Shown piece after piece: positions 44,378-53,802 of a DNA stretch of 64,000 nucleotides. The translations under genes and the position numbers were made by a program. Source of the DNA: a bacterium (GTDB taxonomy: Bacteria; CAIWAD01); the NCBI GenBank assembly GCA_030429345.1, contig JAUIFJ010000005.1:118838-182837 (forward strand), read 5' to 3'. Position 1 is the first letter of the stretch. Every line of letters starts with the position of its first letter. Under the pieces are notes generated by a model, which searched no databases, had not been told where the DNA came from, and saw nothing but the letters and a program-made list of their open reading frames with translations.

Positions 44378-47300
44378 GGGGTCTCCCCGACGGCCTTCTC
44401 CAGGCCGATCGCAGCTTCCTGCTCGTTCAGGCGGACGCCCTTCAGCGATCCCGCCTCGTCTTGCAGTTCCAGTCGGAGCGCCAGCGTTTCCCGGCAGATA
44501 TACTCCCTGTATTCCTCGACGGCGGCACGGACGGAGGCATCGCCGTAGACATCCAGGCGAATGCGGTCCGTGACCTCCAGTCCCTCGTCCTTGCGCAGGT
44601 TCTGCACGCGGTTCACGAGCTCGCGGGCCAGGCCCTCGCGCAGCAGGTCCTCGTCGAGTTCCGTGTCCAGGGCCACGGTGAAGCCCTGTTCGCTGATCAC
44701 GACCAGGCCCTCGCGCTCGCTGCGCTGGATCTGGACGCCTTCCAGGCTTACAGCCTCGCCGAGCACATCGATCGTGCCTTCGCGGTCCAGCTGCTCCAGC
44801 TCATCCACGCCCCAGGCGGCGATCACCTTGGCCGCCTCCGGCATGCGCTTGCCGAAGACCTTGCCCAGGGTGCGATAATTGGCCTTGACCGAAAGGGTCA
44901 CCAGGTCCTGCTCGCGGCGACTGATTTCAACCTGTCGCACATTGAGCTCCTCGCGGATCAGGTCCTCCATGCGGTGCACGAAATCGTCGTCGCTTTCCCT
45001 GCCGACGACCAGCAGCAGCTTGCGCAGGGGCTGGCGCACCTTCAGACCGTGCTTGGCCCGCAGGCTGCGCCCCAGCGAGACTGCGTGATACACCAGGCTC
45101 ATCTCGCGCTCCAGGTCCTCGTCGCGATGCATTCCCTGCCCCTTCGGCCAGCGGCAGAGATGGATGCTCTCCGGCAGGTCGGGCTCGGCCTTGCGCAGCA
45201 GGCGCTGGTGGACGGTCTCCGTGACGAAAGGCAGGAAGGGCGCCAGCACCAGGGTCAGCTCGCGGATCGCCGCGTAGAGGGTGGCGAAGGCCGCCTGCTT
45301 GTCCTCGCCGTCCTCGCTCTTCCAGAAGCGCGCCCGGCTGCGGCGGATATACCAGTTGGAAAGCTCTTCGATGTACTCGCGGATCGCCGTCGAGGCGCTG
45401 AAGACGTCGTAGTCGTCGAGGGCGGTCGACACCTGTGATACGACACGCGTCGTCGCGCTGCGGATCCAGCGGTCGAGTTCCCCGTCGGCCTTCACGGTAG
45501 GCACAGGAGTCCAGTCGTCGACATTGGCGTAGGTGATGAAGAAGCCGACGATGTTCCAGTAGGGAATCAGGATCTCCTTGACCGCGTCGCGCACGGCCTC
45601 CTCGCTGTAGCGCTTCTGGCCCCAGGGCTGGCTGTTGAAGAAGGTCCAGCGCACGGCGTCGGCACCGAACTTCTCCATCAGCTCCATGGGATCGACCACA
45701 TTGCCGAAGGTCTTCGACATCTTGCGGCCGTCCTTGTCGGCGATCAGGCCGGTGCAGATCACATTCTTGAAGCTGCTGCGGTCGGTCAGGATCGTCGAGA
45801 TCACCAGCAGCGTGTAGAACCAGCCCCGTGTCTGGTCCAGGCCTTCGCAGATGAAATCGGCCGGGTACTGGTTCTCGAAATGCGTCTCGCTGCCATCCTT
45901 CGCCGGGTAGCCGTACTGGCCCCAGGGCATCAGGCCGGCGTTGTACCAGCAGTCGAGCAGGAAGGGTTCGCGCCGCATGCGCGTAGTACACTTCGGGCAG
46001 GGAAGCTCGACGTAGTCGATCCAGGGAGCGTGCAGGTCCATCTCCGGATCCAGCGGCTTGCCGGCCAGCTGCTCGAGTTCCTGCTTCGAAGCCACACAGA
46101 CCTGGTGCTCGCAGTCGGGACAGCTCCAGATGGGCATCGGGCTGCCCCAGTAGCGGTCACGGCTGACGCTCCAGTCGACGTTGTTCTCCAGCCAGTTGCC
46201 GAAGCGGCCGTCGCGGATGTGCCCGGGGTACCAATGGATCTCGGAGTTGGCCTGGAGCAGCTCCTCTCGAATGGCCGAGGTGCGGATGAACCAGCTCGTC
46301 CGCGCGAAGTACATCAGCGGGTTCTCGCACTTGTAGCAGTGCGGATAGCTGTGCGTGTGCTTCTCCTTGCCGTGGAGCAGGCCCCGTGAGACAAGATCCT
46401 TGAGGATCTCCACGTCGAGGCCCTCTTCCTTGAAGTAGCGCCCCGCAAAGGCGCCGCAGCCCTCGATGAAGTGCCCCGTCTCGTCCACGTGCTGGATGCG
46501 GGGCAGGTCGTGGGCCTTGATCATGCGGTAATCGTCCTCGCCGTAGAGGGCCAGGTGCACGATGCCCGTACCGTCTTCGGCGGTGACGAAGTCTCCCATC
46601 AGCGTGCGGTGGGCCTTGCGGCCTTCCTCGTCCGGGGCGGCGAAGAAGTCCCAGAGCGGCGTATACTCCAGGTTGTCCAGTTCGCGGCCCTTGACCCGCT
46701 TGAGGATCTCGTGTTCGCCCTCGCCCAGCACCTTCGCCAGCAGCGCTTCCGCGAGCACCACCGTGTCCTCGCCGTCGCGCACGAAGACATAGTCCAGGTC
46801 CGGATTGAGCGCCAGGGCCGTGTTCCCGACCAGGGTCCAGGGCGTTGTCGTCCAGGCGAGGATGTAGGTCCTCTGCTCCCCCTTCAGGGGAAAGCGCGCG
46901 GTCAGGGTCAGGTCGACCACGTCCTTGTAGCCCTGCGCCACCTCGAAGCTCGAGAGGGCCGTGCCACATCGGGCGCAGTAGGGACTGATGCGGTAGTCGC
47001 GGTAGAGCAGGCCCTTTTCCCAGATCTGCTTCAGGACCCACCAGTCGCTCTGGATGTAGTCGTTGGAAAGGGTGGCGTAGGGGTCGTCCAGGTCGAGGAA
47101 GCGCCCGATGCGGCGGATGCTCGTCTCCCACTCGTCCTTGAAGCGGTATACGGTGGAGCGGCAGTACTCCATGAACTTCTCGACACCGTACTCGGGGATC
47201 CTGCTCTTGTCTTCTATGCCCAGCTCGCGCTCGGCCTTGAGCTCCACGGGCAGCCCGTGGGTGTCCCAGCCGGCCTTGCGTACGACACGGAAACCCTGCA

Positions 47301-47541
47301 TGGTCTTGTATCGCGGCCAGAGGTCCTTCAGCGCGCTCTGCAGCATGTGGCCGATGTGCGGCCGCCCGTTGGTCCCCGGAGGGCCGTCGTAGAAGACCCA
47401 GTCGGGGCAGCCCCGGCGCTCGTCGATGCTGCGCTGGAAGACCTGTTCACGGTCCCAGAAATCCAGGATGCCCAGTTCCAGCTCGGGGAAGCGGACCGCT
47501 TCCTCGTGAGGCGTATAGCGATGCGTGTTCTCGGGTGTCAC
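44374..47541 (-). CDS. ileS: Isoleucyl-tRNA synthetase
   Basis: The 1055-residue class I enzyme charges tRNA-Ile and edits valine. It has the HIGH signature in GRPHIGHML, the editing domain ([16 protein letters not shown]), zinc-like pairs YCARC, CPDC and CPKC, and KMSK as KMSKTFGN. The length and motif style fit the type 2 (eukaryote-like) IleRS group, which is often insensitive to mupirocin; that is inference. The start is GTG at 47541, overlapping the stop of the preceding gene by GTGA, with GGAG five bases before it. The frame is open further upstream, but that part lies inside the phosphorylase gene and does not look like IleRS. Confidence -1.
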   Translation of the reverse strand: MTPENTHRYTPHEEAVRFPELELGILDFWDREQVFQRSIDERRGCPDWVFYDGPPGTNGRPHIGHMLQSALKDLWPRYKTMQGFRVVRKAGWDTHGLPVELKAERELGIEDKSRIPEYGVEKFMEYCRSTVYRFKDEWETSIRRIGRFLDLDDPYATLSNDYIQSDWWVLKQIWEKGLLYRDYRISPYCARCGTALSSFEVAQGYKDVVDLTLTARFPLKGEQRTYILAWTTTPWTLVGNTALALNPDLDYVFVRDGEDTVVLAEALLAKVLGEGEHEILKRVKGRELDNLEYTPLWDFFAAPDEEGRKAHRTLMGDFVTAEDGTGIVHLALYGEDDYRMIKAHDLPRIQHVDETGHFIEGCGAFAGRYFKEEGLDVEILKDLVSRGLLHGKEKHTHSYPHCYKCENPLMYFARTSWFIRTSAIREELLQANSEIHWYPGHIRDGRFGNWLENNVDWSVSRDRYWGSPMPIWSCPDCEHQVCVASKQELEQLAGKPLDPEMDLHAPWIDYVELPCPKCTTRMRREPFLLDCWYNAGLMPWGQYGYPAKDGSETHFENQYPADFICEGLDQTRGWFYTLLVISTILTDRSSFKNVICTGLIADKDGRKMSKTFGNVVDPMELMEKFGADAVRWTFFNSQPWGQKRYSEEAVRDAVKEILIPYWNIVGFFITYANVDDWTPVPTVKADGELDRWIRSATTRVVSQVSTALDDYDVFSASTAIREYIEELSNWYIRRSRARFWKSEDGEDKQAAFATLYAAIRELTLVLAPFLPFVTETVHQRLLRKAEPDLPESIHLCRWPKGQGMHRDEDLEREMSLVYHAVSLGRSLRAKHGLKVRQPLRKLLLVVGRESDDDFVHRMEDLIREELNVRQVEISRREQDLVTLSVKANYRTLGKVFGKRMPEAAKVIAAWGVDELEQLDREGTIDVLGEAVSLEGVQIQRSEREGLVVISEQGFTVALDTELDEDLLREGLARELVNRVQNLRKDEGLEVTDRIRLDVYGDASVRAAVEEYREYICRETLALRLELQDEAGSLKGVRLNEQEAAIGLEKAVGETP

Positions 47542-48395
47542 AATGTCTCCACCAATGCCGCGACCAGGGCCGTCATCCCCGGTTCGGCCTTCGCCGCGGT
47601 GGCGAGGATTTCCGCAATGTCGACTTCCTTGAGGGCCTCCGGGAAGCACTCGTCGGTGACGACGCTGATGCCGAAGACGCGCAGGCCCATGTGGCGTGCG
47701 ACAATGCATTCGGGCACCGTGCTCATGCCGACCACGTCCGCTCCCATGACACGCAGCATGCGGTATTCGGCGCGTGTCTCGAGATTCGGCCCGGCCACAG
47801 CCACGTAGACGCCCTTCTGCACGGGGATCCTGTGCTCCAGGGCCAACTCCTCGGCCTTGCGGATCAGCGCGCGGTCGTAGGGCGCGCTCATGTCGGGAAA
47901 GCGCGGCCAGACGGGTTCGGTGTCCGGGTTGTCGATGTTGGGGCCGATCAGCGGATTGTCGCCCAGCAGGTTGATGTGGTCTTCCATGATCATCACGTCG
48001 CCGGCGCGATACTGCGGATTGACGCAGCCGCAGGCGTTGCTGACCAGCAATGTGTCGATGCCGAGGCGCTGCATCACGCGGACCGGAAAGGTCAGCTGCT
48101 GCATGCTATAGCCCTCGTAGTAGTGGAAGCGTCCCTGCATCACGAGCACGGTCCGTCCGCGCAGCCTGCCGAAGAGCAGCCTGCCGTGATGGCTTTCCAC
48201 GGTCGAAACGGGAAAGTGCGGGATGTCGTCGTAGACGAGCTCCCGGACATCCTCCAGCTCGCGCGCCAGGCCGCCCAGGCCCGTGCCCAGGATGATGCCC
48301 GCGTCCAGGGCCGCTCCTCCGGTGAAGGAGCGCACACGCGCGGCGGCCTCCTCGATCCTGTCCAGGTGGACGGCGGCTTCAGTTCTGTGATCCAT
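47538..48395 (-). CDS. Purine nucleoside phosphorylase (trimeric type)
   Basis: The 285-residue enzyme splits purine nucleosides with phosphate to base and ribose-1-phosphate (purine salvage). Family signatures are [82 protein letters not shown] and [13 protein letters not shown]. Trimeric PNPs are about 270-290 residues long. I use ATG 48395 because AGGG is six bases upstream; ATG 48401 is alternative. It overlaps the end of divIVA and the start of ileS, and placement between them is unusual compared with the classical yggS-yggT-divIVA-ileS order. Confidence -1.
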   Translation of the reverse strand: MDHRTEAAVHLDRIEEAAARVRSFTGGAALDAGIILGTGLGGLARELEDVRELVYDDIPHFPVSTVESHHGRLLFGRLRGRTVLVMQGRFHYYEGYSMQQLTFPVRVMQRLGIDTLLVSNACGCVNPQYRAGDVMIMEDHINLLGDNPLIGPNIDNPDTEPVWPRFPDMSAPYDRALIRKAEELALEHRIPVQKGVYVAVAGPNLETRAEYRMLRVMGADVVGMSTVPECIVARHMGLRVFGISVVTDECFPEALKEVDIAEILATAAKAEPGMTALVAALVETL

Positions 48396-48945
48396 CCTCA
48401 TCCCTGTAGAGCGGGGCCTGCCGGCCCTCGTTGTCGGAATCTTTCTTCTTTTCCTCCGTCGTACGGGGCGAGGCGGGCGCTTCCGGCTCCTCGACCCTTG
48501 CCGCAGCCAGCACTTCCAGCAGGTCCAGCTGCCCCTTGAGCAGGGCGCGAATCCGTGTCACAAAGGAGGTACGCTGGGCCTCGACGCCGACAAGGTCCGC
48601 CCGCAGGGCGGCCAGCTCCTCGCGGCTCCGGCGCTGGATCTCGGCGGCATCGACTTCCGCCTGCTTGAGGATCAGCTCGGCCTCGCGCCGGGCCTGCTCG
48701 CGGGTTTCCTGTGTCGAGTTCTGCACGGCCATCAGCGTATCCCGCAGGCCGTCCTCCATCGACTTGTAGTTGCGGACCTGGCTTTCCAGCTCCTCGATGC
48801 GGGCGCGGGCGCTTTCGAGTTCGCGCTCGCGCTCCTCGGCCTGCTCGGCGACCGTGTCGAGAAAGGCCTGGACCTCTTCCGTGTCCAGTCCTCGCATGGC
48901 CTTGGTGAAAGTGGTCTTGCGAATGTCGTTCGGACTCAGGCGCAT
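48379..48945 (-). CDS. divIVA: DivIVA-domain coiled-coil protein
   Basis: The 188-residue protein starts [30 protein letters not shown], the DivIVA N-terminal membrane-binding motif. A long coiled coil follows (about 35-150) with heptad-like Glu/Arg/Leu patterns, and then a charged disordered tail. DivIVA-family proteins bind curved membrane and organise division or polar growth. In Gram-negatives they are found mainly in deltaproteobacterial, FCB-allied and similar groups. The stop overlaps the next gene by 17 bases. Ordered neighbours are yggT upstream and the phosphorylase downstream. Confidence -1.
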   Translation of the reverse strand: MRLSPNDIRKTTFTKAMRGLDTEEVQAFLDTVAEQAEERERELESARARIEELESQVRNYKSMEDGLRDTLMAVQNSTQETREQARREAELILKQAEVDAAEIQRRSREELAALRADLVGVEAQRTSFVTRIRALLKGQLDLLEVLAAARVEEPEAPASPRTTEEKKKDSDNEGRQAPLYRDEDGSQN

Positions 48946-48953
48946 AGGATGTC

Positions 48954-49223
48954 CTACAGGATGAAGAAGAGGATCCTCTTGGCCACGTGGACCAGCAGGA
49001 TCGCGATGATCGGACTGATGTCGACCGGCAGCTCGTTGACAGCCGGCAGGTAGCGGTCGGAGGCGCTGCGGATCGACTGGAAGAGGGGCTGCGTGATCCG
49101 TTCAATGCCCTGGACAACCTGGTTGTCGCCGCCGATGCGCATCCAGCTCATCACGGCCGCGGCAATGATCACGACGATGTAGGCCTGCGCCAGCAGTTGA
49201 ATGATGTTCTCCATGGGAGACAT
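48954..49223 (-). CDS. yggT: YggT family membrane protein
   Basis: The 89-residue protein has two transmembrane helices (ENIIQLLAQAYIVVIIAAAVMSW and DISPIIAILLVHVAKRILFF) and the YggT signature: an Arg-Ile-Gly loop followed by ITQPLFQSIRSA (usually ..TePlL.piRr..p). YggT proteins are inner-membrane proteins linked to division, osmotic tolerance and septal placement. I start at ATG 49223 with AGGA six bases upstream; ATG 49214 is possible. It is eight bases before divIVA. Confidence -1.
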   Translation of the reverse strand: MSPMENIIQLLAQAYIVVIIAAAVMSWMRIGGDNQVVQGIERITQPLFQSIRSASDRYLPAVNELPVDISPIIAILLVHVAKRILFFIL

Positions 49224-49270
49224 ATCGGATCCTTTCCTTGTCCGGAGCCCACTACCGGGCCCCACTGGAC

Positions 49271-49966
49271 TTATGCATACAACAGCCGTCCGATGCGCAA
49301 CAGGGTCGCGCCTTCCTCGACGGCCACCTCGAAATCGCCGCTCATGCCCATGGACAATTCGGGCAGGGGATGTCGTTCGTCGGCCAGGCTTTCGCGCAGC
49401 TCATGCAGACGACGGAACGCGGGGCGGGCCTCCTCCGCGGGACCGGCGGCGGCCATGCCCATCAGGCCTTCGATGGCCAATCCCGGCAAACTCCGCAGTT
49501 CGGGCCACAGTTCCTTCAGGTCTTCTGCCGCAAAGCCCTGCTTGTTCTCCTCGCCGGAGATGTTGACCTGCAGAAGGATCCGCTGGACCAGGCCCGCTGC
49601 CCGGGCTCTTCGATCCACCTCCTGCGCCAGCGGCAGACTGTCGATCGCGTGCAGCAGGGAAAAGGCGCCGACCAGGCGGCGTACCTTGTTGCGCTGGATC
49701 GGGCCGATAAAGTGCCACTCCAGGGGACGGCATTCCGCAGGCTGCTGACCGAAGAAGTCCAGTTTCGGCAAGGCCGCCTGCATACGGTTCTCGGCGAAGA
49801 TCTCCAGTCCGCCCTGGCGCAGCTCGAGCATCTGCCCGGCTTCCAGGTACTTGGTCACACCGACAATGCGAATCTCATGACGACGGCCGCCGCGCTCCAT
49901 GGCGTCGCGTATGGTGGAATGGACTTCCTCCAGCCGCCTGCGCAGGTCCTCGGCACCGGTCTTCAT
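49271..49966 (-). CDS. yggS: YggS/PROSC-family PLP homeostasis protein
   Basis: The 231-residue protein is an alanine-racemase-like single-domain TIM barrel that binds pyridoxal phosphate through the Lys in IRIVGVTKYL. Other marks are FAENRMQ (usually GENRvQ), EWHFIGPIQRNK (usually WHfIGhLQrNK), LLQVNISGEENKQGF and GLMGMAA, and the closing LSMGMSGDFEVAVEEGATLLRIG. It keeps free PLP in balance and has no known catalytic reaction. Its ATG at 49966 has AGGGG six bases upstream. It is first in the eight-gene operon that ends with rluD. Confidence -1.
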   Translation of the reverse strand: MKTGAEDLRRRLEEVHSTIRDAMERGGRRHEIRIVGVTKYLEAGQMLELRQGGLEIFAENRMQAALPKLDFFGQQPAECRPLEWHFIGPIQRNKVRRLVGAFSLLHAIDSLPLAQEVDRRARAAGLVQRILLQVNISGEENKQGFAAEDLKELWPELRSLPGLAIEGLMGMAAAGPAEEARPAFRRLHELRESLADERHPLPELSMGMSGDFEVAVEEGATLLRIGRLLYA

Positions 49967-50031
49967 CGAATCCCCTTTGTCGGAAACCTTATAATATAGG
50001 GAAGGCGCGTCCAAGTTCGGGCGGCAAAAGC
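49967..50031. promoter_or_regulatory. Divergent promoter region between yggS and a membrane-protein gene
   Basis: Only 65 bases separate the two starts. The sequence CTTATAATATAGG (49988-50000) has a perfect TATAAT on the plus strand and TATATTATAAG on the minus strand. A TTGGAC lies 15 bases upstream of TATAAG on the minus strand, a plausible sigma70 -35. The eight-gene operon most likely starts here; the -35 for the plus strand is unclear. Confidence -1.
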
Positions 50032-50745
50032 ATGGGAGACGGCGTGGACAGACCTTTTCAGCACGGACTCAGCCTGTTGGGCGCCGCCTTTCGCGTATGG
50101 CAGCAGGAAGCCCTGCGCTTCGTGCTTTTCGGCGCTTTCATGACCTTCGTCGTGCTGATCAGCGGGCAGGTTCCCCTGCTGGGAATTCCTCTTTCGGCGG
50201 GGCTGCAGGGGCCGCTTGAGGCCGGGCCGGTCTACGCGACCCTGAAAATCCTGCGGGGCGGGCGGCCGGATACGACCGAGTTCCTAGGCGGCTCACGCCT
50301 GATGGCGCCTCTCTTCCTGGTCTCTCTTCTGGCCAATATGGCGGGCTTCGTCGGCCTGTTCCTCTTCGTGATTCCCGGGCTTCTCATCAGCACCTGGTGG
50401 CTGATGGCGATCGCCGAGATGGCGGTCAAGCCGCAGGCGTCCTTGTGGAACGTGATGCAGGAAAGCGGTGCCAAAATGAAGCCGGTCTTCTTTACCGGAT
50501 TCCTGCTGGTGTTCATTTTCACGATCCTCGAGGCCGTTGTCACACTTCCGGCTCTGCAGAGCATGCTCGAAGACAACACGCCCGGCGCGCAGGCAATTTT
50601 CCCGGTGTTCCTGGCCCAGACCCTTCTGACGCCAATCGGCGGAATTGCCGTGACCCTGCTCTTCATCGAACGCAGTCCCGACGTGGCTGCCAAGCTGAAT
50701 CTGGCGGCGAAGGGGCCGGATCCAGACGAGGAAGCGGCCGGCTAG
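50032..50745 (+). CDS. Integral membrane protein of unknown function
   Basis: The 237-residue protein has about four to five hydrophobic segments (ALRFVLFGAFMTFVVLISG, MAPLFLVSLLANMAGFVGLFLFVIPGLLISTWW, VFFTGFLLVFIFTILEAVV and IFPVFLAQTLLTPIGGIAVTLLFIE). GGAA-like sequence near the start is weak. The pattern LFLFVIPGLLISTWWLMA.AEM resembles glycerophosphoryl diester phosphodiesterase membrane-domain and DUF975-like proteins (..PG..l...w.l...v). I would not go beyond that. It is single, facing away from yggS. Confidence -1.
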   Translation: MGDGVDRPFQHGLSLLGAAFRVWQQEALRFVLFGAFMTFVVLISGQVPLLGIPLSAGLQGPLEAGPVYATLKILRGGRPDTTEFLGGSRLMAPLFLVSLLANMAGFVGLFLFVIPGLLISTWWLMAIAEMAVKPQASLWNVMQESGAKMKPVFFTGFLLVFIFTILEAVVTLPALQSMLEDNTPGAQAIFPVFLAQTLLTPIGGIAVTLLFIERSPDVAAKLNLAAKGPDPDEEAAG

Positions 50746-50820
50746 CGCAATCCGCCCTTCAAGCCGGAATGTGTCGGCGGTGAGAGGGTATTGGCGTGTA
50801 GGGAAGGGTGTGCGGGGAGG

Positions 50821-50876
50821 GTGTGCACGCTCCTACTCACAGTGCACAGCTTTGTTGCCACAAAAGTCCCTAACAC
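50821..50876 (+). repeat. Dispersed ~56-bp element, copy 2
   Basis: It starts GTGTGCACGCTCCTACTCAC and ends CCCTAACAC, and is identical over its whole length to copy 3. GTGCAC occurs twice, 13 bases apart, and CTTTGT-TGCC-ACAAAAG can pair, giving two possible hairpins. Confidence -1.
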
Positions 50877-51030
50877 GACTTCCCGCTCACTGGACAGATA
50901 GCGCTAAATGGGCAATTGCACCGTATTGTCCTCTCCGCGGGTCAATCAGGATGTATACCTCTTTGACCAGAATGCGGGTGCGGATCCGCCTCCCCTCGCC
51001 GTGAGGGGCAGTGGTGGGAGTGTTGGGTGA

Positions 51031-51086
51031 GTGTGCACGCTCCTACTCACAGTGCACAGCTTTGTTGCCACAAAAGTCCCTAACAC
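51031..51086 (+). repeat. Dispersed ~56-bp element, copy 3
   Basis: It is base-for-base the same as copy 2, 210 bases further on, in the same orientation. After it comes CCGGACA...CGCCAATCCTGCAG, which resembles the sequence after copy 4 (CGCCAATCCGCAG). Confidence -1.
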
Positions 51087-51169
51087 ATATTCACCCATTC
51101 CGGACAAAATGCGCCAATCCTGCAGAAGCAGAACTCTGTCCAGCCATTCGGGCATGTGAAGACGTGCTG

Positions 51170-52330
51170 TCACTTCAACAACAGCACCTTCTGCGTCTCC
51201 CCCAACCCGGAGGCGTGCACCAGGTGTACCAGGTATAGTCCACCAGGCCATGCCCCTGCGTCCAGGTGCAGGCTGTGCTCGCCGGCCCCCTGATCCCGTA
51301 TCACATTCATCCGCAATCCCCCAGAGATGTCATACACCAATAGGCGGATTTCCCCCGGGGTCGCCTGCCGCCAGCGTATGCGCGTCGCGGGATTGAAGGG
51401 ATTCGGGGCGGCGGGCAGCAGCTCGATGACGCCCGGCAGAGTGTTGTCGTTCCTGCCGGATACGGAAACCTGCTCCAATCCAGTGATCACGCGGACACGG
51501 TCGGTGCTGGCCAGGGTCTCGATCACGAAAAGCGTATCCCCTTCGGACGAGGCGCAGATGCCGTTCGGGTGGCGAAATCTCGCTTCCAGGGCGGGGCCAT
51601 CCAGCTGCCCCTGTGTTCCCGTGCCGGCAAAGACCTCCACCTCGCCATCCGGTGATACACGGTATACGCGGTGGCCGCTCAAGGCCGTGGCATAGATGAA
51701 GCCGCCGGCAAGAGCCATCTGGCCGATCTTGTACTGGCCGACCGAGGGGATGGTGGCGAAGGGTTCATGGGTACCGTCCGGCGAAATGCGGGTGATCTGT
51801 CCGTCATAGACGTTTCCCGCGTAGACGAAGCCTTCCGCGTCCCGCACCATTCCGCCAGGCCGGTTGATGCTGCCGCCCGATGCCCAGATCTCCTGGCTGC
51901 CATCCGGTCGAAGACGGCGAATGTCTCCCGCCGAGCTGACCGGATTCCGCGACACGAGCAGATCCCCGTTCTCCAGGCGCAGCAGACCGTGCGGCCCGGT
52001 ACCGGCAGGGCGCGTGTCGAGCACATCCCCTTCCGGCGAGACCGTGCTCAGCGAGTTCCCGCTCCAGTTCGTCACATACAGCGTGTCCTCTTCGCCGAAC
52101 ACCGGCTGAATCGGCCCTCCGAGCCCGGAGGCATGCACGGATCTGGATCCATCCTGGGTGATCCGGTGGATCTGGCTCCGGTTCCAGCCGCCACCGCAAT
52201 ACAGAGCGCGATCCGGCCCCTGAATCAGTCCATCCATCTCCACGTTCTCTTCAAGCAGGATCGAACTCACCTGCTGCCCCCGGACCGGAGCGATCACGGC
52301 CATGCCCAGCAAAAACAACCAGATCTTCAT
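51170..52330 (-). CDS. Secreted beta-propeller (SMP-30/NHL-like) protein with sorting domain
   Basis: The 386-residue protein has a signal peptide (MKIWLFLLGMAVIAPVRG). Six or so blade repeats follow, such as RITQDGSRSVHASGLGGP, VSPEGDVLDTRPAGTGPHGLLRLENGDLLVS, and ISPDGTHEPFATIPSVGQYKIGQMALAGGFIYAT, in the style of SMP-30/gluconolaconase or NHL propellers. From about residue 295 the tail has LPAAPNPFNPATRIRW, LLVYDISGG and a final KVLLLK. AAGGAGG is just before the ATG. The regulator gene at 52407 lies upstream on the same strand, 76 bases away. No metal-binding catalytic set can be confirmed, so a binding role is as likely as hydrolysis. Confidence -1.
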   Translation of the reverse strand: MKIWLFLLGMAVIAPVRGQQVSSILLEENVEMDGLIQGPDRALYCGGGWNRSQIHRITQDGSRSVHASGLGGPIQPVFGEEDTLYVTNWSGNSLSTVSPEGDVLDTRPAGTGPHGLLRLENGDLLVSRNPVSSAGDIRRLRPDGSQEIWASGGSINRPGGMVRDAEGFVYAGNVYDGQITRISPDGTHEPFATIPSVGQYKIGQMALAGGFIYATALSGHRVYRVSPDGEVEVFAGTGTQGQLDGPALEARFRHPNGICASSEGDTLFVIETLASTDRVRVITGLEQVSVSGRNDNTLPGVIELLPAAPNPFNPATRIRWRQATPGEIRLLVYDISGGLRMNVIRDQGAGEHSLHLDAGAWPGGLYLVHLVHASGLGETQKVLLLK

Positions 52331-52406
52331 GAAGCCTCCTTGTTTGATGCTTCAAGAAAGGCTGCGCGAAGGTCTGAATCGTCCGATTGGATCGAATGAG
52401 ACCTCT

Positions 52407-53624
52407 TCAGGGCTGATGCGTGATGGGGTTTCCATTGTCGGAGGCGGAAACGCTCTTGCGGTAGGCGCCGGGAGTCAAGCCGGTTTCCTTGCGGAAGATG
52501 CGGTTGAAGGTGCCCTTGTTTCGGAACCCGCATTCGTTGGCAATCGCCAGGATGCTCCAGGAAGCATGCCGCGGATCCGTGAGCAGGCGTTGGCAGGCAC
52601 TGACGCGCCAGGAATTGACGAAGTCGAAGAAGCTCTGCCCCAGCTCCTGATTCAGGAGTCGGCTCAACTGATGAGCACTCAAGTCGCAATGCTCCGCCAG
52701 TTCGGCGAGGCGCAGGTCCTCCTTCCGATACAACCCCTCTTCCATGGCGGCGTCGAGACGCTGACGAAGTTCCCGCACCTCTTCCAAAGAGAAGGGGGAT
52801 GGCACCTTGCTGCGCGCAACGGTTTCGGGCACTGGATCGATGGGAGGCGCAGGGTCCTCGATCGGGTTGTTCCCGGCGGTAGAAAACGAGTCCGGTTGCT
52901 GGATGGCGGCATAGCCGATTGCGTGGATCGTCAAGGAGAGCAACAGAAGCCAGATCCGGTCGATCTCCACGCCGTAGCCACCAAAACCAAGAAGTGCGAG
53001 CAACAACAGGAAGTAGATCCCGCAGTAGAGGCTGAAGCCCTGGCTCATGCGACGAAGCCAGCGCAGTGATGCGGCAGTGGCCGTATCCGCGCTGCCTGCG
53101 CGGTGCCGGCGCTCCCCCCTCCGCAGCAGGCGCACCGACAGCGCAGCGTATACGGACAGTTGCGCCGCATGGAAGAGGATCACGAGAGCCAGGGATAGCG
53201 AGATCTCAGTAGTCTCCCAGGGCGGGTGCGCCATCATGTAGCCGGCCTTGATCGAAGGCGTCAATGTGAGCCATGGCCACACCGTATACAACAGATACAA
53301 CGCAGGCACGGCATGCAGCGCCGTGTGCCAGCGAAAGGGTGCCGGGATGCCAAGGGAACGTCTCACATAGAGATAGAACAGGGGGCCGATCAGGTAGATC
53401 AACGGCCAGGTGCTGCCGCCCAAATGGGGAAAGCGCCAGGCAAGACCGTTGATCGCCAGCAGGATCTCGCCCAGATGCAGCGCAAGAATGGCCAGGATCA
53501 GCGCCAGCGTGCGATTGGCGGCGCGGTTTCCCCGGCGGTAGAAGACGAAGACCCCCGCCAGAAACAAGCCGTGGAATACACCGAAGAGGATCCCCAGGCT
53601 GAGCAGTTCCTGGAAGAGCGTCAT
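52407..53624 (-). CDS. AraC-family regulator with multi-pass membrane sensor domain
   Basis: The 405-residue protein has six or seven transmembrane helices in residues 1-245 (GILFGVFHGLFLAGVFVFY, TLALILAILALHLGEILL, WPLIYLIGPLFYLYVRR, and so on). It then has a soluble linker and an AraC-type double helix-turn-helix (about 300-395): LRLAELAEHCDLSAHQLSRLLNQELG and SILAIANECGFRNKGTFNRIFRKETGLTPGAYRK. This arrangement is a known group of membrane AraC regulators in Bacteroidetes and allied bacteria. It likely senses a signal in or across the inner membrane and controls neighbouring genes, the propeller gene at 51170 being the first candidate. Confidence -1.
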   Translation of the reverse strand: MTLFQELLSLGILFGVFHGLFLAGVFVFYRRGNRAANRTLALILAILALHLGEILLAINGLAWRFPHLGGSTWPLIYLIGPLFYLYVRRSLGIPAPFRWHTALHAVPALYLLYTVWPWLTLTPSIKAGYMMAHPPWETTEISLSLALVILFHAAQLSVYAALSVRLLRRGERRHRAGSADTATAASLRWLRRMSQGFSLYCGIYFLLLLALLGFGGYGVEIDRIWLLLLSLTIHAIGYAAIQQPDSFSTAGNNPIEDPAPPIDPVPETVARSKVPSPFSLEEVRELRQRLDAAMEEGLYRKEDLRLAELAEHCDLSAHQLSRLLNQELGQSFFDFVNSWRVSACQRLLTDPRHASWSILAIANECGFRNKGTFNRIFRKETGLTPGAYRKSVSASDNGNPITHQP

Positions 53625-53669
53625 CTACACCCCCACAATGGCGACACTCCTGGCAGGGCTGGGCAATCC

Positions 53670-53722
53670 TGCACGCTCCTACTCACAGTGCACAGCTTTG
53701 TTGCCAAAAAAATCCCTAACAC
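53670..53722 (+). repeat. Dispersed ~56-bp element, copy 4
   Basis: It differs from copies 2 and 3 by about three bases near TTGCCA(C/A)AAAA(G/A)TCCC. It lies between the AraC-type gene start and the methyltransferase stop. The sequence that follows includes a CCGCAGC/GCTGCGG hairpin (53766-53788). Confidence -1.
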
Positions 53723-53802
53723 TTATTCCAGGATATCAGACAGTATTCCACAGTTCCGCCAATCCGCAGCTATGTCCAGGCTGCGGTACAGTCCTTCACG
53801 CC

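Larger units (their letters stand above)
50746..51169. other. 424-bp gene-free region between convergent genes
   Basis: It contains two direct copies of the ~56-bp element (50821-50876 and 51031-51086), each following a G-rich stretch (GGGTGTGCGGGGAGG and GGGAGTGTTGGGTGA). Short frames that run through the copies share the peptide RSYSQCTALLPQKSL, which comes from the repeat and not from related proteins. Confidence -1.

Noticed and set aside
47542..47709. Upstream extension of ileS to 47709
   Set aside because: This part lies within the phosphorylase gene and does not resemble IleRS. GTG 47541 has a ribosome site and a GTGA overlap.
50771..53750. Short frames sharing the peptide RSYSQCTALLPQKSL as a small-protein family
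   Set aside because: The shared peptide is the translation of the dispersed 56-bp element, and the frames have no ribosome sites.
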